Part shown: one piece after another, positions 36,369-52,453 of the stretch
Position numbering within the stretch: the first letter of the stretch is position 1
Layout of the letters: each line of letters starts with the position of its first letter
Origin: Haemonchus contortus
Taxonomy: Eukaryota; Nematoda; Chromadorea; Rhabditida; Trichostrongylidae
DNA: 64,000 bases
Reading direction: 5' to 3'
NCBI GenBank assembly: GCA_000469685.2
Contig: LS997563.1
Span: 20,577,757 to 20,641,756, forward strand
The notes under the pieces: model-generated
Told to the model about the DNA's origin: nothing
The model's input: only the letters and a program-made list of their open reading frames with translations
Databases searched by the model: none
Translations under genes and position numbers: made by a program

Positions 36369-38100
36369 ACATCCAGCTCAGTGGAGTCGGTATGGCTTCC
36401 ATCAAATGTGTTGTTGGTCAAAAAGCCAAAATGGATAGAGGAGACACCCCATATCTGGCTGTAATTTACGTTTTTGATCATTTTCGCCAGATCCACACAA
36501 GAATCCATCCCACCGGGTGGATTAGTTGTTTCCGATTCTCCCAAAGAACGAAAGCTCAGAATGGGCATAAGTGTCATGCCCCACAGTTTAGAACAACTAC
36601 GCTATTCAGACGTCATTGCGAAGTAGAATGCTCATCAAAGAACCATGAAAATGTAGTTGGAGGTCACTCTGTATGAGCCGCTCATGTTTCAGGAGGGGAG
36701 ATGAGGTGTATATTGGCATCCCTTTTCCTCTTCGGAGACGAAAATCGACTCCCCGGTAGGCAGTAGCTTCCTGAGTCGATCACTATGTCAACGTTTAAGT
36801 CGACGCCGGTGTCCGAGGGCTAAAGGGCTTGAATTGTTCCAGTGGAAACCGATTTGGGCGCACTGGTGTGATAGTACGCCCCTGACATTACTCACCCAGC
36901 TCGCAGCGCGACTCATGGTCAGTGCTGTATTAAATGGCTAAAGCAGCCCTGTCATATGCCAACTTGAACCTAATTAAAGGAAAAAAAACTTCATGACACA
37001 TTTGCTGTACAGGAGCTCAGGGACTGCTCTGGCAGACGGTGATACCCAGTTACCTCTTGTCGTGAGAGCATAAAAAATAATAAACAATACAACTTTTTAT
37101 CAACCTCGAGAAAGTTCACAACTCCTACACATTCCAGAAGAAATCGGTACCAAAGCTTGCTTCTATTACCAACCTTCTATTGGGCCCATATGCCTAGATC
37201 TCCTTCTTGAGTATTGAATTCCTCGTTGATAAAAGCGATACATATGGGATATTGCTATAGAGGCACACTCAAACACTGACGTCCAGGAATCAAGTCCTGG
37301 ACAGCTACATGGATCAACTGAGCCTCCCAGCCACCCAGTCTTCCATAGTAATTTGATCTATAGCAACAGGCTCATATGGAAGAAAAATTACCAAATTTCA
37401 TACTACTGGTTCTGCAGCAATTCGTCGGTCAAAATAGTTCTCACCATTGCGGTTCTGTTCAAATCCCAAAACGAGGTAGAGCAACTCGAAAGCTTCACAT
37501 TCCATAAATTGCTACCGAAGCAAAACAAAAGTGCCCCATGAAAGAGAAACGAAAACAAACAAAAGAGCCCATCAGATGAATCACTTTCTGCAGTGCACAG
37601 CTCAAACACTACATTGTTCCTATTCATCTTATATAACACTGAAAAGGACTACAGAACAAAAAATGCAGTCAGAAACTATATAGCGCATTCGTAGACAGCA
37701 CACTCATACAGCTCATCAGGAATCGTGTGCCCTTTGAAATATGTATCAACAGTCTGAGAAGATTGTTACCCATATAATGAGGTAAAATAATCTCATAAAA
37801 AATTAATAAAACGAAACTCAAAAAAAAAGCGATTGTAAATTTCATAATGCTATAAAATGTATCATAATCATTTATCACAACAAAAAAAAACAATATATGA
37901 ATGCTTCAACCAAATAGTCCCCCTTCCTAGTACAAATTTCAACCAGTGGAACGTCGCTATGCAGAAAACAATGGTGTGGGATCACCCATAGGCCTCACGC
38001 ATCGCCCAAAAGAGGTTAACATTTCAACATTTGAAGGTAATATGAGATCGTAAAAGGATTTAGTTAAGAATCATCCGAACTGGAGTCGCAAGGAAGACTT
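36369..38100. other. Intergenic region between lin-29 and CWC27
   Basis: The two convergent genes end on either side. AT-rich sequence, with no gene recognised and no tRNA. Confidence 0.6.
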
Positions 38101-41100
38101 CTACAATTCTCCACGCCGCCGTTGGTTCATCTTATTCCGAGGGTCATGAATATCATACCAGTCCTCACTTTCTTCTCGTAAATTGGCGTCCTTTGCTTTT
38201 GAAACATTTGGATCCTCATCCTCAGCTTCGAACTTGTGAAGCATCCTGAAATATGAGCCTTAAACTTTTTGCGGACCTAGGTGCTAGGACGCTGAATTCC
38301 ATGACCGTCCGGAGGAAATTAGTACACCATAACGAAGAGGCAGAGATTTAGGAAAAACAAAAACACGTGTGTGGAAGGAGGCAACCGCAACGTCCGCGAA
38401 TATGATGTGACACCACAAAGCTCTAAATTTTGGAAGAGCCTGAATTACAAGGCAGTAGTACGCCTCAATTACAGTCCAGGCCTGTTAAGGAGGGGGTTGG
38501 CCAGGAAAAAATGTAGAGGCTGGTAACACCTAGAAAGAAATCACAACTCAAAAAATGAAAGATCCGAAATAAGACCGGGAAGAAGGGGTTTGAGCATGGG
38601 CTAGCTCGAGAGTCAACCCCTTCAAGATCAGGACTTCTTCCAGAGAGCCATGGCTCTTCGAGAGGATTATGCAGGCCTAGAGGGAAAAATCAAGACCAAA
38701 AGAGTTTCGAACAGAAGGGAACTTCGAAAGAAATAACGTATTCCTTTCTTGCATATGGCCAATCCTTGCTATATATAATCCACAAGTTTGGTGTGTCTGT
38801 TTGTATGTTTGTCTGTCTGTCTGTCTGTCACGCAATTGGGTTTCACCTGAGAAAACACCTTTAGAGGTCGGGAGAAGTTTGGGATGGGTGGGGCCTGAGA
38901 CAGGATTAACGGAGCACATACGAGCTCTGCGGAGCTCCGCCCACTGGGGGCGGGGCAAGTGCCGGAATGGGCGGTGCCGAGGGCTAAATACCTTATTTTG
39001 GCCTTGAGAAAGTCCAGACACCGGAAAAAAATGAGCAAAGGTGAGGATTGGGTCATTAAACCAGGCAGAGGAGACCCACGTGCTAAGGGCGGAGCTTTCT
39101 CAATTAGGCGGTGCTTTTCAGACGCATTCATAACTCGATTCAATTAAGCCGCAGAAGCGAGGGAAAAAATCAAAAAGGGTGAGCAGGGCCTCATGCGTGC
39201 CGGGCATGAGTAAGCTTACTGAGTACACTTTTTGAAGATGAATGCAACTTTGCTTGGAAACGTTCTAGAATGCGGCAAAAAGGTGTTAAGGTGTAAAAGA
39301 ACAAATCCACAAAGTGGGCGGGGTTGGCACTAAAGTGGGCGGAGCTTAGATCAAAAATCCATAACACTTTTAGAAATGCTCTGGGATGCGGCAAAATGCT
39401 GCTAAGGTGTAAAAGAACAAACGTGGTTAAATCGGACAAGTGGGCGGGGTCGGCACTAAAGTGGGCTGGCTTAGATCAAAAATTCATTACTCTGTTCGGA
39501 AGCGTTCTGGGATGCGGCAAAAAGGTGTAAAGGTGTAAAAGAACAAATGTGGCCAAATCCCCGAGGTTGGCAGGATTAGCACTAAAGTGGGCGGGGCCTA
39601 GATAAAAATTATAACTCTGCTCAGAAACATTCTGCGATGCGGCAAAAGGGTTTAAAAGTGTAAAAGAACAAATGTGGCCAAATTCCCGAGGTTGGCAGGA
39701 TTAGCACTAAAGTGGGCGGGGCTTAGATCGAAAATTTATAACTCTGCTCGGAAACGTAATGGGATGTGGCAAAACGCTGTTACGGTGTAAAAGAGCAAAT
39801 GTGGTCAAATACCAGAAGTGGGTGGGGTTGGCACTGAAGTGGGCGGAGCTTAGATCATAATTTATAACTCTACTCAGAAACGATCTGGGATGCGGGAAAA
39901 AGTGGTAAGATGTAGTAGAGCAAATTTTAGTAGAGCAAAGAGCAATGTAGTCAAATTTCAGATGTGGGCGGAGTTGGCACTGGAGTGGGCGGGGCTTACA
40001 CCATAATATTAAGTCTCTTCAGGTGTGTTTTAGAACGCGGGAAAAGGGTGTCTGAAGGTAATAAAAGTAATGTGGTTCGAAGTCTGAAGTGGGTGGGGTT
40101 TGCAAAGATGGGGGCGGGGCTGAGGTCAAAAGTTTATACATATATCCTTCACACCAACCCTGACCACATAGGTGTGCAACTAGGGGATACCACTAAACTT
40201 TTTCGAAAATTGGGCTAAAATTCTTCTAAAAGTTAGTATCCATTGTTCGACACACAGTAGTCCCTTCTACACAAGAGCAAATGCACTACATACTTCAGAC
40301 CTCATGAATTAAATTCTACAATAACCATGGCCACACAGGAGCATATGCCCTGTAGCGACGTGTAAGTCCCTACAACAACCCAAAGAGGCTGCCCTTTCAA
40401 AGTTAGTGTTCAGCCCAAACTACACAGACTCCCTTTGACTACATGGACTGCAGAGGTAGTTGATTTCGATACAACAGTGTATTCTTCATGGCCACACACA
40501 ACCCCATTTCACACCCCAAAAAGAATGATGGCTGCACAGAAGTGTTAGGGAAGAAGCTTAGATGACAAAGGTCTATAATGAATATCAGAAGGTCATGTGG
40601 CTCCGTCCCTTATGGCTAGAGCCCCTAGCGCACGCAATAGCGTGCGTAGCCGCCTGGTTTCCAACTAAAATCGGAAGCATATCTTTTCCCAGAAATAGTG
40701 AAGGACTTATGAGACGACCAAATCAGTTTGCACTATAAGTGAGAGCCACAAACAGCAACATACCAATCATCTCCAGCAACATCCTCTGCATCCAAATCGA
40801 TCCCAAATTTCTTTTCCTCAGGTTTTTCCTCGTCTTCCTTTATCTCAATCTTCTTATCATGAAGGATTGCCGATTGACTTGACGCCGCAAGACGTTTTTG
40901 AAATCGCTCAAGCATACTCATGGTCTGTTTAAAATGATAGGTACTCAGAACGGAAACACTGAGCGAAATCTTCAGAGCATGATGGTCTAGTGTTGAAGAA
41001 AAAGAGTAGTTACTGCCTATTCCTATCTATAATCATGAAACGAAGAAAAGAAAAACTGAGCAGTTATGCCATCATAACGAATACTTTTACCCGAATTCTG

Positions 41101-44100
41101 TAATTGCCGGAACTGCTCTGTTTGAAGTGATTTCCATGTCCTATAGCTCACCTGATTTTCACGACTAGGATCTTTGGTCTTAACAATATCCTTCGATTTC
41201 GATTTGAACTTCAGTTTCAGTCCATGATAAAACTTCATGGCTTCCGACTGCTCTTCCTCTGGAAGAAACCGAACTATCGAATTTTATTACTATGATGCTG
41301 GTATCAACTCAATCCAAAGGCAACTAGTTTCACAAGAGTGTCTCTACATATAATGGCTGACACAGAAGCCGCCATAGAAGAGAAATGAAAACAGCAGGAT
41401 TCCCTTTTCTTTTAAGAGAAGGGATTTTTGCTACTACGAAAAGTCTATAGTTGAGACAACTTAACTTAGCACATACCTTCCTTTTCGGGCTTCGGTTTCG
41501 ATCCCCGTAAAGCTTTGATGTGTTCCTTCTGCATAGCTTTCAGCTCAGCTTGCATTGCTTCCCTATAATGCTTGGATTACAAATCCATGTGCTACGGACA
41601 CGATTCCGGATGCATAATGAACGCGATAAAGTTTTTTGGAGTTTACTACCTTCATTTATTTAGAAATACCCCATTCAGACTTTTAAAGAATTTGAAATGC
41701 TATCTATCTGTGCAATAATCGCGTAAACTGGTCAATGTGCAAGTCTCTTAGACGAATACTGATTAAAAGATACCGGAGGGACGGAAGGTATTGGAGCTAA
41801 TAGGCATTGGATACGATGGCGTAGTAGATGCAAGCTATTTTACTCACATTCTTTCGCGCTCCTGTTTCCGACGTTCGTCGTCAATCATTTTCTCAAAGTC
41901 TTCATCCTTGCCATCATCATCCACTTCATCAATCTGAATACTGTTTATTAAGCAGCTTGGTTAAGGTATATAACTTCGTGCCAGTAGATGAGGAAAAGTA
42001 TCATATTCAGTACGCACTCGAGCACTACCGTACTACTAACCTTCCTCTTAGCCGCAAATTTTGCACGTATAGATGAAACCGTAGATGCATCGCGCTCGGC
42101 ATCCTCTTCCTAAGTAAAGTAATTGTAGATTTTATGAACTCCTTAAATGAGCCCGAAAAATAATTAGATGTATCTGGAAGTATGAAAACGCACTAATAAT
42201 TTATACAAATCCCCTGACTAACATCGCTCGAGACAAAGGTGAGTTTTTCGTCATACACTCAGGAACAGCACTGTCATCTGTGGTCACTAATCGAAAAGCA
42301 GTCTACGAAACACAGAACAGGGTAGGATATAGTTTTCTAATATCATACATACATATCCATCTCAAGCAAAAGCGTAGCTCCCGCTAAAAACTTCTACCTC
42401 TGCCCCTTATGAGCTTATGGCAAAAGGAAGTAGAGCAACAGTATAATAAGAGGATCCTGAAAAATTGACAGATCAGAGCAATACTAGAGGAGTAATCCCT
42501 ACATCACATCTCTTGGAAAGAAGGGTAGTTTCCATAGAGACAGGGGAGGGGGGGGGGGTGAGAGGGTTACGAGTTTCTAGAAGATGCAACATTATTGGTG
42601 AAGGGTTGCGGTGGAATCGTCCAATTATAATAGCACAGGATAAAGATCCCAATTAGGATATTGAAAAAGTTTGCACAGGAACATTTGAGAACAGGAATAT
42701 TCAGTTTCCTCCACAAGAATCATATTTGTGAAAAATATTGCCTCAATCAAAAATGAAACAAAGAAAAATCATCACAAACCGGCTCGTAGTCCGCCATCTC
42801 ATCAGCTGTGACCGCTACTTGTTTGCTAAGTTTTGCATCGTCAGAAAGAACGTCGTGAGCGGACTTTCCTTTCTTATTTAGCACCTGTACTAAGTTCTTG
42901 TAAGATCGTTGTAAATACCACTAAAGGTGAAAGCAAACGACAGAAAAACTAAAACTAAGCCTATACAAAACCCTCCTATTCCCCACCATATTCACTTGAT
43001 CCAATTCCATTTCGTCTTCCTCCGCTTCATCTCCGAATGATAGCAAGTTGAGTTTTTTCGTTTCCACAGGCTTCTTCTCGCGTTTCTTTTCTTTTTTCTC
43101 TTTCACACGCTCCCTAAAATATCATTGATGAAAGAAGGCTTTGCTTCACAAGTCCCTCAAGAATATTCTGAGGCCTAAATAACTAGTTGCAACGCCTATT
43201 ACAAGAACTTAACGGTTGATGAGAAAACTCAACTTGGCTTGATATCCGAGAAAGGATTCGTGAGCACATCGACGCTTCTGATCTTATGTATTGTTCTCGG
43301 CTTTTCGTTTTCGTCAACGTCACATTCAGTCATCTTTAGCATGTTGAATACCGTATTTCCAACTATCTTAACAAGCATTTTTCCACAGAAATCATGTCAA
43401 ATCAAAAGGTGTGTCAATCCCTCAATAGCCATAGTATCACGACTATAATTGAGATAAAAGTCTCAAACAATAACACAGACATTATTCAAATTAAAAATTC
43501 TGTCAACCTTTCCATCACCTTTCCACCATACCTTTCCAAATAATGTATGCTTTTTGTCAAGCTCGCGTACATCATTGCCAACGGTGAAAAAGAACTGGCT
43601 ACCATTATCATCTTTGCCAGCATTTGCCATTCCAACAAGACCACGACGATTAAATCGGAGGCGCTGGTGGAACTCATCCTAAATCCTACCACGAAGTGTG
43701 TACAGAACAAACGCGAAAGATTTATATAGGAAAAGAGTAAACCTTGAAAGGTTTCCCGTATATACTTTCTCCACCTTGGCCTGTACCTGTGGGATCCCCT
43801 CCTTGTATTATGTAATCTGAAATATCGAAAAGATAATCATAAAACAACTGCGTATTGAGCTATTGCGAGAAAATATTGTATAGACTCATGTCTACGAGGC
43901 AGAGACTGTAGGCAATCCGACTTTAAAGAATAAAACGTGGACTACAAAGAGAGTGCCTCCATTTTGGATATATACATGAGATAAGGATTCCCACAAGGTT
44001 TTTCCAAAGTCAACTGCTTCTACATATTGGAAAGGCAATGGCAGAGGGATAAAATCCGTTCCCAGCTCAATGACACATGAGAAAGTGTGCTCCCTCTGTG

Positions 44101-44832
44101 ACACCCTTAACACACTTGAGCAACTACATATATTTCACCTTACTACAAGCAAAACCCAAGGAAGAAGGTAGCAGGAAGAATGGAGCATGCAAGAAAATAC
44201 AGCCCACCCCAACGCGGGTTTATCATACAATGGGTGGCCTCTATAAAGGTTAGGCATTCTAGCCACTGACCCTATTAGTTACATTTTCTAACATCTACTG
44301 ATTCTGAGTGAAGTGAAACCTTTCGAGAGAAATAGCAAAAAGCAGAACCATCTGCACTCACAACCGTATTTAAGAACTAAAATGCGATGCATGAGGAGTA
44401 TACCTTTAACCAATCTGTGAAATATGGTACCATCATAGTACTTTTCCAGACAAAGTTGAATGAAGTTTCGGCAAGCGAGAGGACATTCTTTGGTCCAAAG
44501 TTCAATCTCAATATCACCAGCAGTTGTATGGAGAACAACCTTCAATTAGCGTTTATTGGCTTTTAAGAAGTGGAAATCGTACCAAAACATCAAGCATTTC
44601 CTTCTAGTTTTAGCATTTCCTTCACCAAACACTAACCCCGACTCACAACTGGAATTCCTTCACTTCTTTGATTGAATCTTATGTTTCTGGTGATTTTCAG
44701 TTAATAGCCACACATAGATGAATTATCATCCCCTCCAAACTATGCCAATGTATAACCATTCAACGAAGCCGAATCATAAGTGGAACTGACCTTGCCAGTC
44801 GTTACTGGTTCATTGATGTACTGCGAACTCAT
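38101..44832 (-). CDS. CWC27: CWC27-type spliceosomal cyclophilin
   Basis: Nuclear cyclophilin-domain protein of the activated spliceosome. Thirteen exons, high to low: 44791-44832, 44404-44539, 43743-43816, 43532-43678, 43239-43366, 42987-43113, 42780-42884, 42041-42109, 41848-41933, 41477-41562, 41152-41258, 40764-40924, 38101-38245; 470 aa, close to human CWC27 (472). It starts MSSQYINEP, then [11 protein letters not shown], the cyclophilin core [11 protein letters not shown] and NGSQFFF. The acidic/lysine-rich linker with [11 protein letters not shown] is followed by the C-terminal [13 protein letters not shown], all characteristic of CWC27. The catalytic Trp of cyclophilin A is Glu here (RELDKKH), as in human CWC27, so isomerase activity is doubtful. 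The intron between 43239 and 43113 lacks an in-frame GT donor, so the 43239 boundary is a guess. Lies directly downstream of tpi-1. Confidence 0.93.
38761..38990. repeat. Dispersed repeat with GTCT tract, copy in CWC27 intron
   Basis: Begins near TATATATAATCCACAAG, runs through (GTCT)n at about 38,804-38,829, and ends in a GC-rich palindrome around CTCCGCCCACTGGGGGCGGG. A related copy lies at about 47,131-47,440 in a tpi-1 intron. Both share the TATATAA-CCACAA head, the TGTATGT/GTCTGT tract and the CGCCCA...GGGGCGG palindrome. Confidence 0.55.
39230..40140. repeat. Tandem repeat, about 126-bp unit, in CWC27 intron
   Basis: Seven or so copies of a unit reading TTATAACTCTGCTCGGAAACG, GATGCGGCAAAA, GGTGTAAAAGAACAAATGTGG and ACTAAAGTGGGCGGGGCTTAGA. 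The TAAAGTGGG landmark falls at about 39331, 39457, 39583, 39708, 39835, 39981 and 40104, giving spacings of 126, 126, 125, 127, 146 and 123. Copies are diverged, more so at the right end. The array lies within the 2.5 kb intron before the last CWC27 exon. Confidence 0.9.
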
Positions 44833-45108
44833 CAGACCCTACCTCAGAAAACAGAATGTTAATTTTCTACAAACCTTCTTGCTATTTCTGTAGAGGTAAA
44901 CGCTCGGACTGAACGGAGAACTTAAGTAACAACACAAAACTTGAAAAGTCTTTTATTACAAAAGATGTACATCAACACATATTAGAATTACAAGACAAAT
45001 ACTACAAGTTATCTCACAATGTTTACCAGAGGTAAGCCGAGATAACACTTAAGACTAGGCAAGCTCTACCGGGATCAACACTGGAAGACGAACTTCTCTA
45101 ATTCGAGA
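44833..45108 (-). promoter_or_regulatory. tpi-1/CWC27 intercistronic region (candidate operon)
   Basis: Only 276 bp separate the tpi-1 stop from the CWC27 start on the same strand. Reading along the minus strand it holds an AATAAA (44957-44952) and then pyrimidine-rich stretches. Acceptor-like TTTTCTGAG lies just before the CWC27 ATG, and CTACAG a little earlier. This is the layout of a nematode operon in which the downstream gene receives a spliced leader. Confidence 0.6.
44952..44957 (-). terminator. Poly(A) signal of tpi-1
   Basis: AATAAA on the minus strand about 152 nt after the tpi-1 stop and about 120 nt before the CWC27 start codon. Confidence 0.7.
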
Positions 45109-48251
<3,143 letters not shown>

Positions 48252-48264
48252 CTTCCTGCAGAAT
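48252..48264 (-). promoter_or_regulatory. Probable trans-splice acceptor of tpi-1
   Basis: On the minus strand, CATTCTGCAG is followed by GAAG and the start codon, leaving a four-base leader. A 3' splice site this close to the ATG with no matching upstream exon is typical of spliced-leader addition in nematodes. Confidence 0.5.
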
Positions 48265-50939
48265 GAATGAACTTAACTGATGCGGGTGTAGTAGCTGACT
48301 GGCCGTTTACGTCAACAAATAGCTATCTCTCACAGCCACTTATCAATAACAAGATACAACGAGAAATGAGAAGACACAAGCATCGGAATCAAACCACTTG
48401 TTTACATCACTTATGCCTTTTCAAATCGAATAAAACCTCGTTCATATGTTAAATCTGTCGTGACCTTTCCCTGCATGGTTATACTCCGTGAACTCCTAAT
48501 TATCCAAATGGAAACATTGCTATAACATCGTGTTTTTAAAAAGTAAAACTTCTGTAGCTTCGCCAACCCTCTGTTACGATGGTGACTATTCTGTTTTGAA
48601 CGTATGAGGGCCGTATATTTTTTTCCTCTTTCACTTCGATTTGTGGTTAAGGCCGGCGCCGCAGGAGATAAGAAGGGGTCAAAAGGGTCGGCATGCAGCA
48701 AATGCTTCTAGAGAAGCCGTGATAAGGATGCAACTAGCTTGAACAGCGTTTTTATCCTCAACGCCAGGATTATGAAATCCATAAATCATGCTGGGAGAAA
48801 CGATTGGGCGACAAATGGCGATAGACGCCTGCTTTAAGTAGATCGTTGTGCGGCTTTCCCCCTGTGTTTTGCTATTGTTCTACATCAATTTTTCGTTTCA
48901 TAATGACTGCTAGGTAGTTTGCTTCTATCGGAGCAGGATCTGCAGGAAATCCTAGAATGAGCCGCACAAGTCATCGATCTCGCGAAATTCGATGCCCTTA
49001 TAGTAACAGTGCGAAGTGCTCAGCAAACAGTCCATCAAATTGAAGAAATCTGGAAGGTTCGGAGACTGGATGCTTTCCATTCATCTGAGTTTCTATTGAG
49101 AATGACACGGTACTTTTCGCAAACAAAACGCACCGAACCTGTTTTACAGCGATGATCCAGCATTTGTGGTGTCCCTGACGAATGACACAATCCAAAAAAC
49201 ATAAACTAGTAGGATTACTGCTGATCGAACAGATGAACGGGGCACCCTACCTCTGATAGGAGTTCACAGTCTCGCTGGCTAATGGTGGGGTACTGCTCGT
49301 TGAGAAGTGGTTTTCCGTTCGAGACCGATATTTCTGGAGGTCGTTTTGCTGTTGGATTTCGGTAAAGCTCTTTTTCCTAGGGCAAACGCTTCTGTCACAC
49401 CCATGGAACCTCCTATATATCATGAGAAAACAGTAAAATAACCAATTGGTGGGAAAAGTTTGTAGCATAACTAGCCTAGCAAAAGGATCCGTGATTAGTG
49501 TGATAAGAGATTTTGCTGAGACTCTGAGCTTTTCTGCACTTCACTACAAAGCTCGATGGTTGCGTGCCGATCAGCGAGAAGAGGGAGAGACATCTCGGCT
49601 CCACGTCTATGCTCGAAGGAAAAAAAAAACCGAATCTGGTGTAACACTGACTTCTTAATCATGGGAAGCATGTTGCGTAAAGAAACATTACACAAAATGA
49701 TCCCAAGAACTCAAGTCTACGCAATCAATGTGTACACAAAACAAAATTCTGTCCTTTAATACAATTCGAAGTATCTTTGGTAACTAGACTTTATCACGCC
49801 CACAGCCCTTACAATCCTATTTGAATAGTTCAGCTGTACGTACTGTACATTTGGTAAAAAGTGAAGCGACAAGGTTGTGAAACCAACAAAGTCTACATGC
49901 CCGTCCGTGGAGAATCCTTGCCACCACCCCTCTCTTCGTTTGTGCGACCATTGAGTAAACCATTAACCAAAACTTTAAAAGAAGGTCCAAATTTTGTTAG
50001 GGTAAGTTGGTTTCTTTAGAGTAAGTGCCTTTGAAGGGAAAGGTCATTCCTGAAACCAATCACAACAAACAATGCTTACGTTAAACACCCTCATCTGCCT
50101 GCAAAACACATAAATTTCCAAAATGTTGTGTATAAATCAAGATGGCAAAACTAAGACAAACATTATCGCGAGTAAATCAAAGGATTCTGAGAAAAAGGAC
50201 TTCTGGAAGAAGAATCGAGAAGCAGCCATTCGGTACGAGTGAATCCACGTAGACTGCGGAAACTTGACCGAGTCTCCAGAGTGCGAGCAAATCGATACGC
50301 ACTGACAGCAAAGAACGCAAGGGTTCGAAACTCTGCTGAAGGGCGCCATAGGAAAAACTCCCATACCTCGATTAATCACGTCAACGTGTCCCAAATTCCT
50401 GAGTAATCAATAAAATTTGCATATTCAACTCTTAACGTCATTCTGAATAATTTCAGCAACGTTGAGCATTGGGCGCGAATTCGCCGGAGTGAGGATCACA
50501 ATTGCCCATTAAGGACGAGAGATCATGAAGGGAGTTGCAATGATCACTGTCGCGCATATTTTCGAAGTTTGAAGTAAGTAATCATATGTAGCACCGCCTC
50601 CTTATCGTCGCTTTTTTGGAGGTTGGCAAATATGAGAGATAGGGGTGAGGATGGAAAGGTAGCGGAGGAAGATAGGAAGTCGTTTTTTGGAAAACATAGT
50701 GAGGTTCGCAAGATTGGCACTCTCCGCATCAACTTGCTCAGCTCCAAACTTCACGCTGCTGTTCGTCCAGTAGTTCTAAGCGAATTTGGTCTGGCAAATA
50801 CGCATAGAGCGCTGAAAAGCGAAATAAAAAGAGAGGGGAGGCAGCCCCACCACAAAAAGAACGTATGGGCGAAGTAACCAATTATGAAGTGGTGGACCAC
50901 ATTGGCGAGAAAAAATTCGAGTGCGTACTCAGATTTTAC
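48265..50939. other. No gene recognised upstream of tpi-1
   Basis: Presumed promoter region of tpi-1 and intergenic DNA. Short open frames only; none recognised. Confidence 0.6.
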
Positions 50940-51327
50940 GGGTAACGGAGCTTCTCCCCTATCGCGGCATACTCCCTTGCGGCATGCGGGTAATATCACT
51001 GCAACTACCGTACTCACCCCGCCTCCCGCCTATCGATAGGTCGCGATATTTTTCCTAGACTAGCTTGCTTTTTCATTGGATTTTATCGTTTTTTCTTCTG
51101 TTTCTTTTTAGTTTCCATGTTTATTAGACTTCATTAATTAAAATGACTCCTCCTATATAAACGGCGATCAGGATCGCATTGGAATTGAAGAGAGCGGCCG
51201 GCCAATTCAAATGTTTAAAGGACTCCCCACCACACAAATTGCGCGCTCCAATCTTCCATCGCAATCCTGCGATAGGCCGCTTGTGCGGCGTGTGCAACGC
51301 CGTGTTAGGGGAGAAGTTCCCGGACCC
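50940..51327. mobile_element. hAT-like MITE, copy 2
   Basis: About 388 bp, reverse complement of the element at 45,803. It starts GGGTAACGGAGCTTCTCCCC and ends GGGGAGAAGTTCCCGGACCC. Internal landmarks shared with copy 1 include TTTTTCTTCTGTTTCTTTTTA and the GATCAGGATCGCATTGGAA segment. No clear 8-bp flanking duplication remains, so its site may be rearranged. Confidence 0.85.
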
Positions 51328-51430
51328 CCCTTGAAATTATCGACGCGTCGTTTATGTGACGGGTGAGAATTTGCGCAACAAAATGGGGTTATGCCGTGCT
51401 GGATTACTGTAGGAGCCGAGTGCAGTACCG

Positions 51431-51690
51431 GGGTGTGGTGCGATTCGTGCGATTCTGGGTGCGCGCGGCAAATTGCGCGGCGAAATACGGTGCGATTTGA
51501 ACGACTGAAGCGTTTATCATTAGGGCCCAAATTTCAAGTAAAGTAGCTTGGTAGGATGGTCCGACCCTACTAAAGTACTCTACTTCAAGTTTGCGCTCCA
51601 ATAATAGGCGCAGGCGTCGTTTGAATCATCGCGAATTTCGCCGCGCAATTTGCCGCGCGCGCCCGGAATCGCACGAATCGCACGTCCCCC
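51431..51690. mobile_element. Mutator-like MITE, copy A
   Basis: A 260-bp element that is almost entirely two inverted arms. The left end is GGGTGTGGTGCGATTCGTGC. The right end, complemented, is GGGGGACGTGCGATTCGTGC. It is flanked by perfect 9-bp duplications GCAGTACCG (51422-51430 and 51691-51699). Same length and opposite orientation to copy B at 56,625. It has no ORF of its own. Confidence 0.92.
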
Positions 51691-51699
51691 GCAGTACCG

Positions 51700-52453
51700 A
51701 ATTCTCGTTCCTGTCTCTTTGGAAGCCCCGTCTTTCGCGAAATCGGTGGATTTTCTCCTACTCACCACCTTTCTTGATCTCCTCCAACACTTGTGCTCTT
51801 CAAAAGAAACATGGTGTCTCGAAATCATTGTGAACTCTACCTCCGAAGCACTGCGTGTCGTAATTCGGGTACGTAGCGACCGAGTTTCTACAAACACCAA
51901 AGAGGAAAGCTTTCAGTGAATAAAAGGAATCTCGCCTCGGAGATGCGCTAAATGTACTCTCAGAATCCAGGATTGCCTTTAAGCATGTCCTTCCGACCGC
52001 CCTCACTCTCCTCCCAATGACAAGTGTTCTATGTTTAACTCCTGATCTGACAATGAGAATAATTCATTTTCTAATATTTTACCCTTTTTCTGTTTCCTTT
52101 TCGATAGTGCATTTTGGCAGAGGACTAGCCCTTGTTCGCCTTTCTGATCGTCCCTCCTGTATATTATTTGATCCGATAGAAGCACAAGGTTCCTTAAGCC
52201 TCATAAGTTCCATAACTAGACAACCCTATGCATTTTACGGTCGAGAAGTTTCTTAAGCTGAGATTACTGTAAGCCCCGGTACTACACTCTTCGCGAAAGC
52301 ACTACAAATAAGTGGAAAAGGATCCAGTTAGGGGACAGCCTGGATATACGGTCGGAGAAGTTGAACTTGACCTAAGCTACTGGTAAAGGCGGGTGTCCGC
52401 TTTGATCACACGAATTTTTGGTAACATGAACCTATCAATTGAAGACTTATATA
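51700..52453. other. No gene recognised
   Basis: Short unique stretch between a MITE and the mariner remnant; nothing recognised. Confidence 0.6.

Noticed and set aside
50281..50345. GGTTCGAAACT as a possible tRNA B box
   Set aside because: No cloverleaf could be built around it; acceptor and anticodon arms do not pair.
51207..51530. 107-codon minus-strand frame spanning two MITEs
   Set aside because: Crosses from the hAT-like into the Mutator-like element; not a gene.
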